This document shows, piece after piece, positions 14,955-22,322 of a stretch of 23,844 nucleotides of DNA. Location of the stretch: IMG/VR virus record IMGVR_UViG_3300009545_000639, positions 1 through 23,844 of that record; one strand, given 5' to 3'. A program made the position numbers and the translations under genes. Origin of the DNA: a virus. The notes under the pieces are model-generated. The model did no database searches. It was not told the DNA's origin and saw only the letters and a list, made by a program, of their open reading frames with translations. Positions within the stretch are counted from its first letter, which is position 1, and each line of letters begins with the position of its first letter.

Positions 14955-15066
14955 CCCCCTAAAGGGGGAACGAATGTCCTCAAGCATACCCAACCTTGTA
15001 CAATCTAAAATCCCTATAACATCCACATTAAAATCAAACGCTCCCCCTTTAGGGGGCTGGGGGGCT
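14946..15066. repeat. REPIN-like element A
   Basis: Inverted pair: left arm GCCCCCTAACCCCCTAAAGG continuing GGGAA (14946-14970), right arm CTCCCCCTTTAGGGGGCTGG continuing GGGGCT (15041-15066). Each arm contains the palindrome CCCCCTAAAGGGGG or its complement, with about 70 bases between the arms. It lies between scaffold stop and capsid start and supplies the scaffold stop codon. Two relatives lie at 16285 and 18675. Confidence 0.85.
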
Positions 15067-15075
15067 AAACCTTTT

Positions 15076-16284
15076 ATGGCTCAATTTACATTCACAAACA
15101 ACACCTATGCCGGCGAAGCGCTGGCAGGATTTATGGCAAGCACACTGCTGGAGGCCGACTCCGTTAAGCGTGGATTGCTAACCGTTATCAATGACGTTAA
15201 GGCACGCAAGATAATTCTTGATGTCGACGATGATGTGGTATTACAAGACCCTTCGGGCATTTTCCACGACCAGGGCACTACCGCCTCGCAAAACGAAAGC
15301 TACCTTGACCCGGTAGTGTACGAATTTATGAAACAGGAACAATGGGACAAGCTCATCCAAAGCTGGGAAGCCCAAAGCCTGAAACCGGGCGCGTTCCTTG
15401 ACTATGAGGGCGTGGTTGACCTAAGCGACTTTATGGTGCAACGCTATCTAACTAAAATACAAATCGCTAATGAGCGTTTGTACTGGCTTGGCAAAGGCTC
15501 CACTAAAGAGGCTACTTTTACCGCCGCTTTCCCCGGCTTATTGCCAACTATTGCGGCAGCATCGGGCGTCTACAAAGTCGGTCTGGCAAAACCGGCAACC
15601 TCAATGGCCGCAACAGCTATCAGCGCATCGGGCATAGTAACCGTATCTGATACTTCAAACCTTGCCGATGGCGATGTGGTAACTATTACCGCACTAACCG
15701 GCACCAGTAAGGACACCACCAACGGCGGTTCAGGTATCGACGTACAGGGTCAATCGTACTTTATACAGGTAGCAAGTGCAACTACGTTTAAGCTGGTACG
15801 CAACTACAACGAGGTTAACAGCCGCAAGCCGGCTACTTTTAGCAGTACCTCAACAGCTGCAACAATAAACTTCATCAACGTAAGCAACGTGCTATCGGTA
15901 TTAGGCGGCGTTTACGCCCAGCTCGACCCGGCAGACCGTATCCAGGACGACTTTAACCTGCAGATTCCACTGCATGTAGGTTACGCCTATGCACAGGCAC
16001 AGGCTAACAAAGCACTGAACGTTATCAACGCCTTTACCGACATGAAGAAGATGGATTACCTCGGCATTCCGCTGCAAATCATGAACCACTGGCAGGCCAA
16101 CACCATCCTGGGCGCCCGTTCGTCGAACCTGTTCTTAGGAGTTGATTTATTGGGAGATGCTTCGGAGCTATCCACAGTTTACATGAAGCCCTACACCAAC
16201 GACAATGTTGTCCGCATGAAGGCCCGCATGAAAGCCGCCGTAAACTACAAATTTGCTAACGAGATATTTTACCTGAGCGCGTAA
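15076..16284 (+). CDS. Major capsid protein with inserted beta domain
   Basis: A 402 aa protein from the ATG at 15076. The frame is open from 14944, but those 44 residues translate the REPIN-like element. It forms the icosahedral shell. Support comes from position after protease/scaffold, size, the start MAQFTFTNNTYAGEALAGFM, an N-arm and helix (EFMKQEQWDKLIQSWEAQ), and a C-terminal VRMKARMKAAVNYKFANEIFYL strand typical of capsid ends. Residues about 175-265 look like an insert: ATAISASGIVTVSDTSNLAD, then GDVVTITALTGT and QSYFIQVASATTFKLV. This resembles the FCCH-like beta modules found on many phage surface proteins and probably projects from the capsomer. The fold assignment is inference; the capsid call itself is solid by context. 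Confidence 0.85.
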   Translation: MAQFTFTNNTYAGEALAGFMASTLLEADSVKRGLLTVINDVKARKIILDVDDDVVLQDPSGIFHDQGTTASQNESYLDPVVYEFMKQEQWDKLIQSWEAQSLKPGAFLDYEGVVDLSDFMVQRYLTKIQIANERLYWLGKGSTKEATFTAAFPGLLPTIAAASGVYKVGLAKPATSMAATAISASGIVTVSDTSNLADGDVVTITALTGTSKDTTNGGSGIDVQGQSYFIQVASATTFKLVRNYNEVNSRKPATFSSTSTAATINFINVSNVLSVLGGVYAQLDPADRIQDDFNLQIPLHVGYAYAQAQANKALNVINAFTDMKKMDYLGIPLQIMNHWQANTILGARSSNLFLGVDLLGDASELSTVYMKPYTNDNVVRMKARMKAAVNYKFANEIFYLSA

Positions 16285-16373
16285 GCCCCCCAGCCCCCTA
16301 AAGGGGGAGCAATAAACATTATCAATTCATAATCCCCCCTTTCCATTCCCCCCCTTTAGGGGGTCAGGGGGCT
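16285..16373. repeat. REPIN-like element B
   Basis: Begins one base after the capsid stop. Left arm GCCCCCCAGCCCCCTAAAGG continuing GGGAGC (16285-16310), right arm TTCCCCCCCTTTAGGGGGTC continuing AGGGGGCT (16346-16373). A partial extra copy AATCCCCCCTTT lies at 16331-16342. It ends 12 bases before the tail tube ATG. Confidence 0.85.
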
Positions 16374-16385
16374 AACAATTAACAC

Positions 16386-16970
16386 ATGTCAATCTACAAC
16401 AAAATAAATGCAGGGTTTAGCCTGGGGACAGGCTCACCCGTTACAGCCGGTATCGAAGATGTGATATACATCTTTAACCAGGATGATATCACGCTCACTT
16501 ACGATACCGTAAACCCGCTGATAGTTAAAGGCCTTACAGCAATCGACACAGCTAAGGTTTACAAATTTGAAGGCACCAATAACAGCTTCAACACCGTGTC
16601 AAAACTGGCGAAGACATCTGTCGGCCCGCGTTACACTGAGGAAATAGACTTTAACGTTGCCGGTTTCTCTGTCGATGTTAAAACACAGTTGCAGGCCATG
16701 GGTTACGGTCGGGTCTGCGCCATTGTAATAAACAACTACAAATCCAGCGATTCTGCTATTGAATTATTCGGGGCTGTAAACGGCTTAATACTAACCGATG
16801 CCGAACGCAGCGCAGCCGACGAAACAATGGACGGCGGCTACAAGCTTAAATTAACCAATCCCGATAAACTAAGGGAACCTTATCCACCCCGCGCAGTATC
16901 AATAGCTCCCGAAAGCGGTTCGGCAACGTACGCAAGTACCCTGGCAGCTTTGGAAGCATTGACTGCGTAA
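16386..16970 (+). CDS. Major tail (tube) protein
   Basis: A 194 aa beta-rich protein, likely the tail tube subunit that polymerises around the tape measure. It reads MSIYNKINAGFSLGTGSPVT, IEDVIYIFNQDDITLTYD, then GPRYTEEIDFNVAGFSVDVKTQLQAMGYGRVCAIVINNYKS. An acidic FGAVNGLILTDAERSAADETMDGGYKLKLTNPD region and a Pro-rich PYPPRAVSI end follow. The 'TEEIDF..AGFS....QLQ.MG..R..AIV.NNYKS' pattern is one I associate with tail proteins of Bacteroidota siphophages. It sits between capsid and portal genes, and both flanks are repeat-filled spacers. The exact family is from memory, so the role is moderately sure. Confidence 0.65.
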   Translation: MSIYNKINAGFSLGTGSPVTAGIEDVIYIFNQDDITLTYDTVNPLIVKGLTAIDTAKVYKFEGTNNSFNTVSKLAKTSVGPRYTEEIDFNVAGFSVDVKTQLQAMGYGRVCAIVINNYKSSDSAIELFGAVNGLILTDAERSAADETMDGGYKLKLTNPDKLREPYPPRAVSIAPESGSATYASTLAALEALTA

Positions 16971-16972
16971 CA

Positions 16973-17052
16973 GTTCATGGTTGATGGGTCATAGTTCATA
17001 GCCAAACCTTCAACCTAAACCGGCTATGAACTATAAACCATTAACTATGAAC
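16973..17052. repeat. 31 bp inverted repeat spanning a spacer
   Basis: Arms at 16973-17003 and 17022-17052 match as reverse complements at 27 of 31 positions (inner part ATAGTTCATAGCC against GGCTATGAACTAT) around an 18-base loop. The left arm starts 2 bases after the tail tube stop, and the right arm contains the ATG of the next gene (17047). A very stable hairpin could hide that start codon. Confidence 0.8.
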
Positions 17053-17298
17053 TCAAAGAAATACACCCTAAAACCCGGCAAGCACCAGTTCGCCCCGGGT
17101 TCACCTGCGGAACATGACAACGATAATTCGAGCGATGAAGAGATTGCCTGGTACCTGAAAGCCTATCCGCATATAGCAACACTGCTTGAAAAAAGTCCGG
17201 AAGTCGGAAAGACCGAAAGCCCGGAAGAAGCCCCAAATAAAATGTCGAAAGCAAAACGGATGCGAATCATTTCAAAATCAACTCCCGCCAATCACTGA
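17047..17298 (+). CDS. Small phage protein of unknown role
   Basis: An 83 aa protein from the ATG at 17047. An upstream in-frame ATG at 17026 lies wholly in the inverted repeat and is less likely. It reads MNSKKYTLKPGKHQFAPGSP, then HDNDNSSDEEIAWYLKAYPHIATLLEKSPEV, and a basic tail (KMSKAKRMRIISKSTPANH). The 'PGKH.F.PGS...DN..SDEE..WYL..YPHI' pattern looks conserved and probably marks a small head/tail accessory protein of Bacteroidota phages; I cannot name it. Its TGA stop is supplied by the first AATCACTGAAATC unit of the following repeat array, and its ATG lies in the preceding inverted repeat, so both ends are framed by repeats. Confidence 0.6.
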   Translation: MNSKKYTLKPGKHQFAPGSPAEHDNDNSSDEEIAWYLKAYPHIATLLEKSPEVGKTESPEEAPNKMSKAKRMRIISKSTPANH

Positions 17299-17385
17299 AA
17301 TCATCTTAATCAGTGAAATCCAAAAACAATCAAAGAAATCACAATAAAAAAATCGGTGTAATCATTCCCTAATCGGTGAAATCCC
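17290..17385 (+). repeat. AATCNGTGAAATC spacer array, about five units
   Basis: Units AATCACTGAAATC, AATCAGTGAAATC, AATCAAAGAAATC, AATCGGTGTAATC and AATCGGTGAAATC recur every 18-25 bases between the small gene and the portal gene, ending about 11 bases before the portal ATG. The first unit contains the TGA stop of the upstream gene. Confidence 0.85.
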
Positions 17386-17396
17386 ATTAAAAAAAT

Positions 17397-18692
17397 ATGA
17401 AAACCTATCTACCACAAATTGAGCGCCGCATCTTCGTTCGTCCGAATCAAACTTTCGGGATTCTTAACTATGATGCGGACAACGCCTACCCGCAACGCAT
17501 GCTTGAGCTGGTGGGCGCCTCTCCTACTGCTAAAGACTGCTGGAATAAGCGCGCTAAATTTATTGGCGGCAATGGTTTCGGGGAGCCGGAACTGGGAAAA
17601 CAAGTTGTGAATGCTAAAGGACTCACGCTCGCCAAACTGCTGAAAGCAGTTGCTACAGATAAAGCGCTGTTTACCGGCTTCGGCATTCACGTTAACTACA
17701 ATGCCAATTTTAAAATAGCATCAGTAAATTATGTGCGGTTTGAAGACATCCGCCTCGGCGATACCGATTCACCGGAAACGGCTGATAAGTACGCTATCTA
17801 CAATGATTGGGGCCGCAAGACCTGGAAAAACATCATGCGCAGCAAGATTACTTTCCTTGATAAATTCAATCCTGGCAAGGATGCGATAACGCAACAGGTA
17901 ACGGCAGCAGGCGGCTGGGAAAACTACAAAGGGCAATTGTTTTATTTCAACCCGGAGGTGGATGATTACCCCTTAATTGAAGCCGACAGCGTTTGGGAAG
18001 ATTTTGAAACCGAAGCGGGCATAAAAGTATTTAACAACCGGGAAGTAACAACCGGCTTCCTTCCCTCAACCATGCTGTTTATGCAAGCCCGACGGGAAGA
18101 AGCCGATAACAGCAGTCCGGATGACGATGAACAGCCTTACAATAATGTGCCGTCGCAATTGGAAAAAGACCTTGGCGCTTTCCAGGGGGCCAAAAGCGCA
18201 CAGAAGATTATCGTTATCGAATATGAAGACGAGGCATCCAAACCGGAGTTTAAGCCTTATTCAATTCAAAATAACGATAAGCTTTTCGAGACGACTGAAA
18301 AATCAGTTGAAGCACGCATTATCAAAGGGTTTTCCATTCCGAAAGAATTAATCAATGCCGAGAAATCATCCGGACTAAGTAATGGCGGCGAAAAGAAACA
18401 GGCCATTTGCGAATTCAACGACAATACCGCGCCCGACAGGCTGGAACTCTCGGAAGTGTTTGAGGAGATATTCAGTAATTTTTATATCGATATCAACCCT
18501 GAAAACAACTGGAATATACTGCCTGTCCCAGCTAATGTTGCTGATGACTCAGCAGGCCTGAAAGCAGGCAACAGCATTAACCAACTGCTGCTATCCAACA
18601 TCCCCGCCGAAAACAAAATAGCCATACTGGTTTATGCCTACGGCTTTAGCCAGGCAGAGGCGGGGGAGATGGTCAGCCCCCTGGCCCCCTAA
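17397..18692 (+). CDS. Portal protein
   Basis: A 431 aa protein forming the dodecameric DNA gate at the capsid vertex and the docking site for terminase and connector. Evidence: size, the N-terminal RPNQTFGILNYDADNAYPQRMLELV with KDCWNKRAKFIGGNGF, a PLIEADSVWEDFETEAGIKVF region, and the clip/stem-like segment FETTEKSVEARIIKGFSIPKELI. SGLSNGGEKKQAICEFNDNT then leads into the long helix; this last part is typical of Bacteroidota portal-like proteins. The last residues (about SPLAP) and the TAA stop come from the REPIN-like element C. It lies far from terL and after capsid and tail tube, an unusual place. Confidence 0.8.
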   Translation: MKTYLPQIERRIFVRPNQTFGILNYDADNAYPQRMLELVGASPTAKDCWNKRAKFIGGNGFGEPELGKQVVNAKGLTLAKLLKAVATDKALFTGFGIHVNYNANFKIASVNYVRFEDIRLGDTDSPETADKYAIYNDWGRKTWKNIMRSKITFLDKFNPGKDAITQQVTAAGGWENYKGQLFYFNPEVDDYPLIEADSVWEDFETEAGIKVFNNREVTTGFLPSTMLFMQARREEADNSSPDDDEQPYNNVPSQLEKDLGAFQGAKSAQKIIVIEYEDEASKPEFKPYSIQNNDKLFETTEKSVEARIIKGFSIPKELINAEKSSGLSNGGEKKQAICEFNDNTAPDRLELSEVFEEIFSNFYIDINPENNWNILPVPANVADDSAGLKAGNSINQLLLSNIPAENKIAILVYAYGFSQAEAGEMVSPLAP

Positions 18693-18777
18693 AGGGGGAA
18701 TAATAGCGGGGATAATTTAAAAACGAAAATATCAACTTAACTAATCAAAAATTCCCCCTTTAGGGGGTTAGGGGGCT
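18675..18777. repeat. REPIN-like element C
   Basis: Left arm AGCCCCCTGGCCCCCTAAAG continuing GGGGAA (18675-18700), right arm TTCCCCCTTTAGGGGGTTAG continuing GGGGCT (18752-18777), with 51 bases between. The portal TAA (18690-18692) lies within the first CCCCCTAAAGGGGG palindrome, and the next ATG (18779) begins one base after the element. Confidence 0.88.
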
Positions 18778-18778
18778 T

Positions 18779-19381
18779 ATGCAACTAATCAACCAAACAA
18801 CATTTCAGCGATACGAGGATATCTCTGTAAACATAAAGCCGGAGCGGCTTTATGTATTCATTAAAAAAGCACAGGATCTCGACTTGAAGCCATTTCTGGG
18901 TCACGCTTTATATTATGATTTTATTCAACATTTTAATGACGACGGCGCTATTAAAGATGATGCACCACAGCAATACAAAGACCTGTTTAATGGTAGCGAA
19001 TACCTGGACAAGCGCGGTCACATTGTTTTATATGAGGGAATGGCGCCGACGCTGGTGTACTTTACCTTCGCCCGGTTTATAGAAGCTGATGCTGTACATT
19101 ATACATCAACCGGCCCGGTTATAAAACATCACGACAATGGCGATGCAGTTGCACCCAAAGACATCATTAAACTGGTGCAACAGCAACGCAGCGTAGCCAA
19201 CGCTCACGCTAACGAGATTGAAAAATTCCTGTTCGATCACCGGGCTGATTTTCCCCTATGGCAATACAATGGCAAAAACAAAACCAGCCGCCAGGCCGGT
19301 CCGCGCATACGAAGTATCGACAGAACGGATTTCAACAACGAGTTAACCGACTTGAGAACGATTTCACAGATTCTGAACTAA
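18779..19381 (+). CDS. Head-tail adaptor-like protein
   Basis: A 200 aa, largely helical protein following the portal. It opens MQLINQTTFQRYEDISVNIK and continues LYVFIKKAQDLDLKPFLGHALYYDFIQHF. It then shows LYEGMAPTLVYFTFARFIEADAVHYTSTGPVIKHH and a basic C-terminus (YNGKNKTSRQAGPRIRSI). This resembles the Bacteroidota family annotated as DUF6712, and gp6-like head-tail adaptors that form the ring under the portal. Role is inferred from position and helical layout. The ATG sits one base after the REPIN-like element. Confidence 0.6.
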   Translation: MQLINQTTFQRYEDISVNIKPERLYVFIKKAQDLDLKPFLGHALYYDFIQHFNDDGAIKDDAPQQYKDLFNGSEYLDKRGHIVLYEGMAPTLVYFTFARFIEADAVHYTSTGPVIKHHDNGDAVAPKDIIKLVQQQRSVANAHANEIEKFLFDHRADFPLWQYNGKNKTSRQAGPRIRSIDRTDFNNELTDLRTISQILN

Positions 19382-19457
19382 GACTTATAAGATTAAAAGA
19401 TATATGATCTTATCACCGCTTGCTATTCTCATCAAATAAGTCAAATTCTATCAAAAT

Positions 19458-19490
19458 AATCGGTGAAATCATTCTCAAATCGGTGAAATC
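19458..19490 (+). repeat. AATCGGTGAAATC spacer repeats, two units
   Basis: Two identical 13-mers, AATCGGTGAAATC, at 19458-19470 and 19478-19490, ending 16 bases before the fibre ATG. The text before them (CAAATAAGTCAAATTCTATC) is similarly low in complexity. The frame through them gives a false N-terminal extension to the fibre ORF. Confidence 0.8.
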
Positions 19491-19506
19491 CAAAAAAAAT
19501 ATAATT

Positions 19507-22173
19507 ATGTCAACAGATAAAAAAATAACCGAACTACCAATAGCCACATCGGTAAGCGCGTCCGACGTCTCGGTGCTGGTTAATAGCGGCACCGACTACC
19601 AATACACATTCACCGTGCTATTGCAGTTTTTGCAAAGCAACCTTAGCACCGGCGCAAGTATTTCGTTCGGAACGGTGCTGCCTCAAAACACCGCAGGTAA
19701 AAACGGGGACGTGTTCGTAAATACATCATTGGGTTCATTCGCACAAAAAATATCCGGCACCTGGACGATCGTTTATACACTGCCCACCGCCAACGCCGCC
19801 GATGGAACGCTGCTCTACGGCGCAGGCATACCAGGCTCCGGAAGCGGCAAAAACTCCGATAGCTATATCAATACCCTAACCGGCATTTTTTATAAAAAGT
19901 CGGCAGGTGCATGGTCGCAGGTATTTTCGATGGCAACAGGGCCGCAGGGTCCGCAAGGTACTGCCGGCACCAACGGAACGAATGGATCCGATGGCAACAC
20001 CATCCTCTTCGGAATAACAAATCCGTCCAATACTTTAACAGGCGTTAATGGCAACTTTTACATCAATACATCAACCTATACACTGTTTGGCCCGAAAACA
20101 GCCGGCGCCTGGGGTGATAGCGTCTCGCTCATCGCCCCCGGCTTACCTGATGGCGGCGCTGCAGGCCAGGTATTAGCGAAAGTTGACGGCACAGACTTCA
20201 ATACAGAATGGCGGGACAACTCATTTGCAACCCTCAGCGGTGAACCCGGCGACAACACAAATCTTGCAGCAGCGCTGGATACAAAACAAGATCAATTAGG
20301 CTTTATTCCCGAAAATATAGCGCATAAGAATGCTGCAAACGGCTACGCAGGCTTAGATAGTTCGGGCAAGGTTGCGGCAGTGCAGCTTCCCTCTTATGTG
20401 GATGATGTGTTAGAATTCGCCGATTTTGCAGCCCTGCCTGCTACCGGTGAAACCGGGAAAATTTACGTCACCCTGGATACCAATGCCGAATATCGCTGGA
20501 GCGGCTCAGCTTATATACAAATAGTTGCATCGCCGGGCAGTACAGACTCTATAACCGAAGGTACAACCAATCTTTATTTTACAGTAGCCCGGGTGTTGAC
20601 CACTATCTTAACGGGGATTGGTTTTAGCAGCACTACTGCTGTAACGGCAACTGACACAATTTTGGCGGCGATAGGTAAACTGCAGGCGCAGATAACGGGC
20701 CTGTTTAAGATACCCTCTGGCGGAACAACCGGGCAGGTGCTGGCGAAGGTTGACGGAACAGATGGCAATGTGGAGTGGATAACAGTTACCGGAGGGAGTG
20801 GTACGCCAGGAGGAACAGATAAGCAAATACAGTTTAACAGCTCCGGAACATTTGCAGGCAGCCCTAACTTAACCTGGGATAGTTCAAATAAAAGGCTGGG
20901 GGTTGGCGGAACCGCCAATTTACCATTTGAGGTTAAATATGACGGCGGGTCTGACAATCCATCTTTTGCTGCAAGGTTTACAAATACATCCCCGGTGAAT
21001 GGTCCTTCGCCAGGTATTGTACTATCAGGCGCAAATAGCACTAACCCGAATGACAGGAATTGGGCCAGCGCTATCAATGTTTTCCAGCACGGCGATTTTG
21101 CCATAACTTGTTCAGATAACTCGTCCGGTGATCCCGTGCTTGGCAATCCAAGGCTCAGTATTCTCAGGAACGGCTTCGTTGGCCTTGGCGGGCAAACAAA
21201 TCCCCAGGCACTATTGCAGATGGATTCTACTGAAAGTGGTATCCTGATACCCCGCATGACGGAGGCACAACGCTTGGCTATTAGCTCCCCGGCTGTTGGC
21301 TTGCAGGTTTACCAAACCGACGCCGGCACTTACGGCGAGGGTGTTTATCAATACCGGTCAACAGGATGGGCCTCAAGCAGCGGCGGCGTGGCCGGGACGG
21401 ATGGGCAGATACAATTTAATAGTGGGGGATCATTCGCCGGAAACTCAAAAATGACATTCGACCCTGCGACGAGTGTTTATAAGGTTGTTACGAAACCCTA
21501 TGACGGATATCAAATAGATGCAACAAGTCCCTACTATTCAGGAATAAGCTTGCTAACTAATGGTATTAAATATGGTTATATAGGCTCTGGTAATAGCAAT
21601 GTGATAGGTAACGCGAACGATCTTTCCATACAAGCCATAAATGGTGGTCGCGTTAGTATAGAAGGCGCACAAATTTATTTTTCCGGAGTCGTTAACTATG
21701 ATAATTCAGCTAACTATGGCACAGGAAGCGGTGGCACATGGGCATATGCATGTTATGGATTCGGCAGTTTAAAATCTGTGAATATGGATTTTTCCTTCTC
21801 TGGTGGAACCATGGAAATGGGAAACGCTGGCGGCGTGCTAAATAGTTGGCAGAATTTTAACGATTGGCTTTTCAAAAATTCCAATATCGGTTTTGCCAGT
21901 AGCGGATTAACCCAAAGTGATGTGTATGCACAGTTCATGGCTTCTTCAAAATCGTTAATAATTAACGGCGGGGACACAGCCGGCTTTACAGCCGATACAA
22001 GTGCACTTTTGCAATTGGATAATACCTCACGAGGTTTTTTGCCGCCCCGTATGACAACCAGTCAAAAAAATGCGATTAGCAATCCAGCTGAAGGCTTAAT
22101 AGTTTACGATACCACCTTGCATAAACTTTGCATTTATACAGGTTCAACATGGGAAACGATAACATCTATTTGA
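19507..22173 (+). CDS. Tail fibre / receptor-binding protein with repeat modules
   Basis: An 888 aa protein from the ATG at 19507; the longer frame from 19420 starts in spacer repeats. It is probably a trimeric fibre that binds the host surface. The N-terminus (ITELPIATSVSASDVSVLVN) is a typical phage attachment segment. Residues about 145-163 hold collagen-like GXY repeats (GPQGPQGTAGTNGTNGSDG). Two AGQVLAKVDGTD..EW modules and two DxQIQFNSxGxFAG modules follow. Two copies of LLQxDxTxxGxLxPRMTxxQxxAISxPAxGL close the sequence, each before a CIYTGSTWE or YQYRSTGW end; these are common in Bacteroidota surface and fibre proteins. No chaperone domain, reverse transcriptase or template repeat is visible, so it is not a diversity-generating target here. 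Confidence 0.78.
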   Translation: MSTDKKITELPIATSVSASDVSVLVNSGTDYQYTFTVLLQFLQSNLSTGASISFGTVLPQNTAGKNGDVFVNTSLGSFAQKISGTWTIVYTLPTANAADGTLLYGAGIPGSGSGKNSDSYINTLTGIFYKKSAGAWSQVFSMATGPQGPQGTAGTNGTNGSDGNTILFGITNPSNTLTGVNGNFYINTSTYTLFGPKTAGAWGDSVSLIAPGLPDGGAAGQVLAKVDGTDFNTEWRDNSFATLSGEPGDNTNLAAALDTKQDQLGFIPENIAHKNAANGYAGLDSSGKVAAVQLPSYVDDVLEFADFAALPATGETGKIYVTLDTNAEYRWSGSAYIQIVASPGSTDSITEGTTNLYFTVARVLTTILTGIGFSSTTAVTATDTILAAIGKLQAQITGLFKIPSGGTTGQVLAKVDGTDGNVEWITVTGGSGTPGGTDKQIQFNSSGTFAGSPNLTWDSSNKRLGVGGTANLPFEVKYDGGSDNPSFAARFTNTSPVNGPSPGIVLSGANSTNPNDRNWASAINVFQHGDFAITCSDNSSGDPVLGNPRLSILRNGFVGLGGQTNPQALLQMDSTESGILIPRMTEAQRLAISSPAVGLQVYQTDAGTYGEGVYQYRSTGWASSSGGVAGTDGQIQFNSGGSFAGNSKMTFDPATSVYKVVTKPYDGYQIDATSPYYSGISLLTNGIKYGYIGSGNSNVIGNANDLSIQAINGGRVSIEGAQIYFSGVVNYDNSANYGTGSGGTWAYACYGFGSLKSVNMDFSFSGGTMEMGNAGGVLNSWQNFNDWLFKNSNIGFASSGLTQSDVYAQFMASSKSLIINGGDTAGFTADTSALLQLDNTSRGFLPPRMTTSQKNAISNPAEGLIVYDTTLHKLCIYTGSTWETITSI

Positions 22174-22322
22174 TACCTGCAAATAGCAACCACGTTTGCG
22201 TTTTAACTATTACACAATCAAAGCTTATCACGTATTATTTACACTTATTTTTTGGGGTAAACATCTTTTATTTTTGCTGAAGAGCTAAGTTTTAATACAA
22301 AAAGAATTCTCATATCAATTTC

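Noticed and set aside
14944-15075. N-terminal extension of the capsid protein
   Set aside because: Those 44 residues are a translation of the REPIN-like element; the ATG at 15076 gives a normal capsid start.
19420-19506. N-terminal extension of the fibre protein
   Set aside because: Encoded by AATCGGTGAAATC spacer units; MSTDKKITELP at 19507 is the natural start.
20574-21257. Minus-strand ORF of 227 codons inside the fibre gene
   Set aside because: Shadow frame: Pro/Ser/Leu-rich composition of the opposite strand of a coding gene with clear protein motifs.
19507-22173. Diversity-generating retroelement target in the fibre
   Set aside because: No reverse transcriptase, template repeat or adenine-rich variable repeat seen in the window; the internal repeats are ordinary fibre modules.
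22174-22322. Rho-independent terminator between fibre and acyltransferase
   Set aside because: Only a 5 bp GCAAA/TTTGC stem with a large loop and a short T-run; too weak to call.
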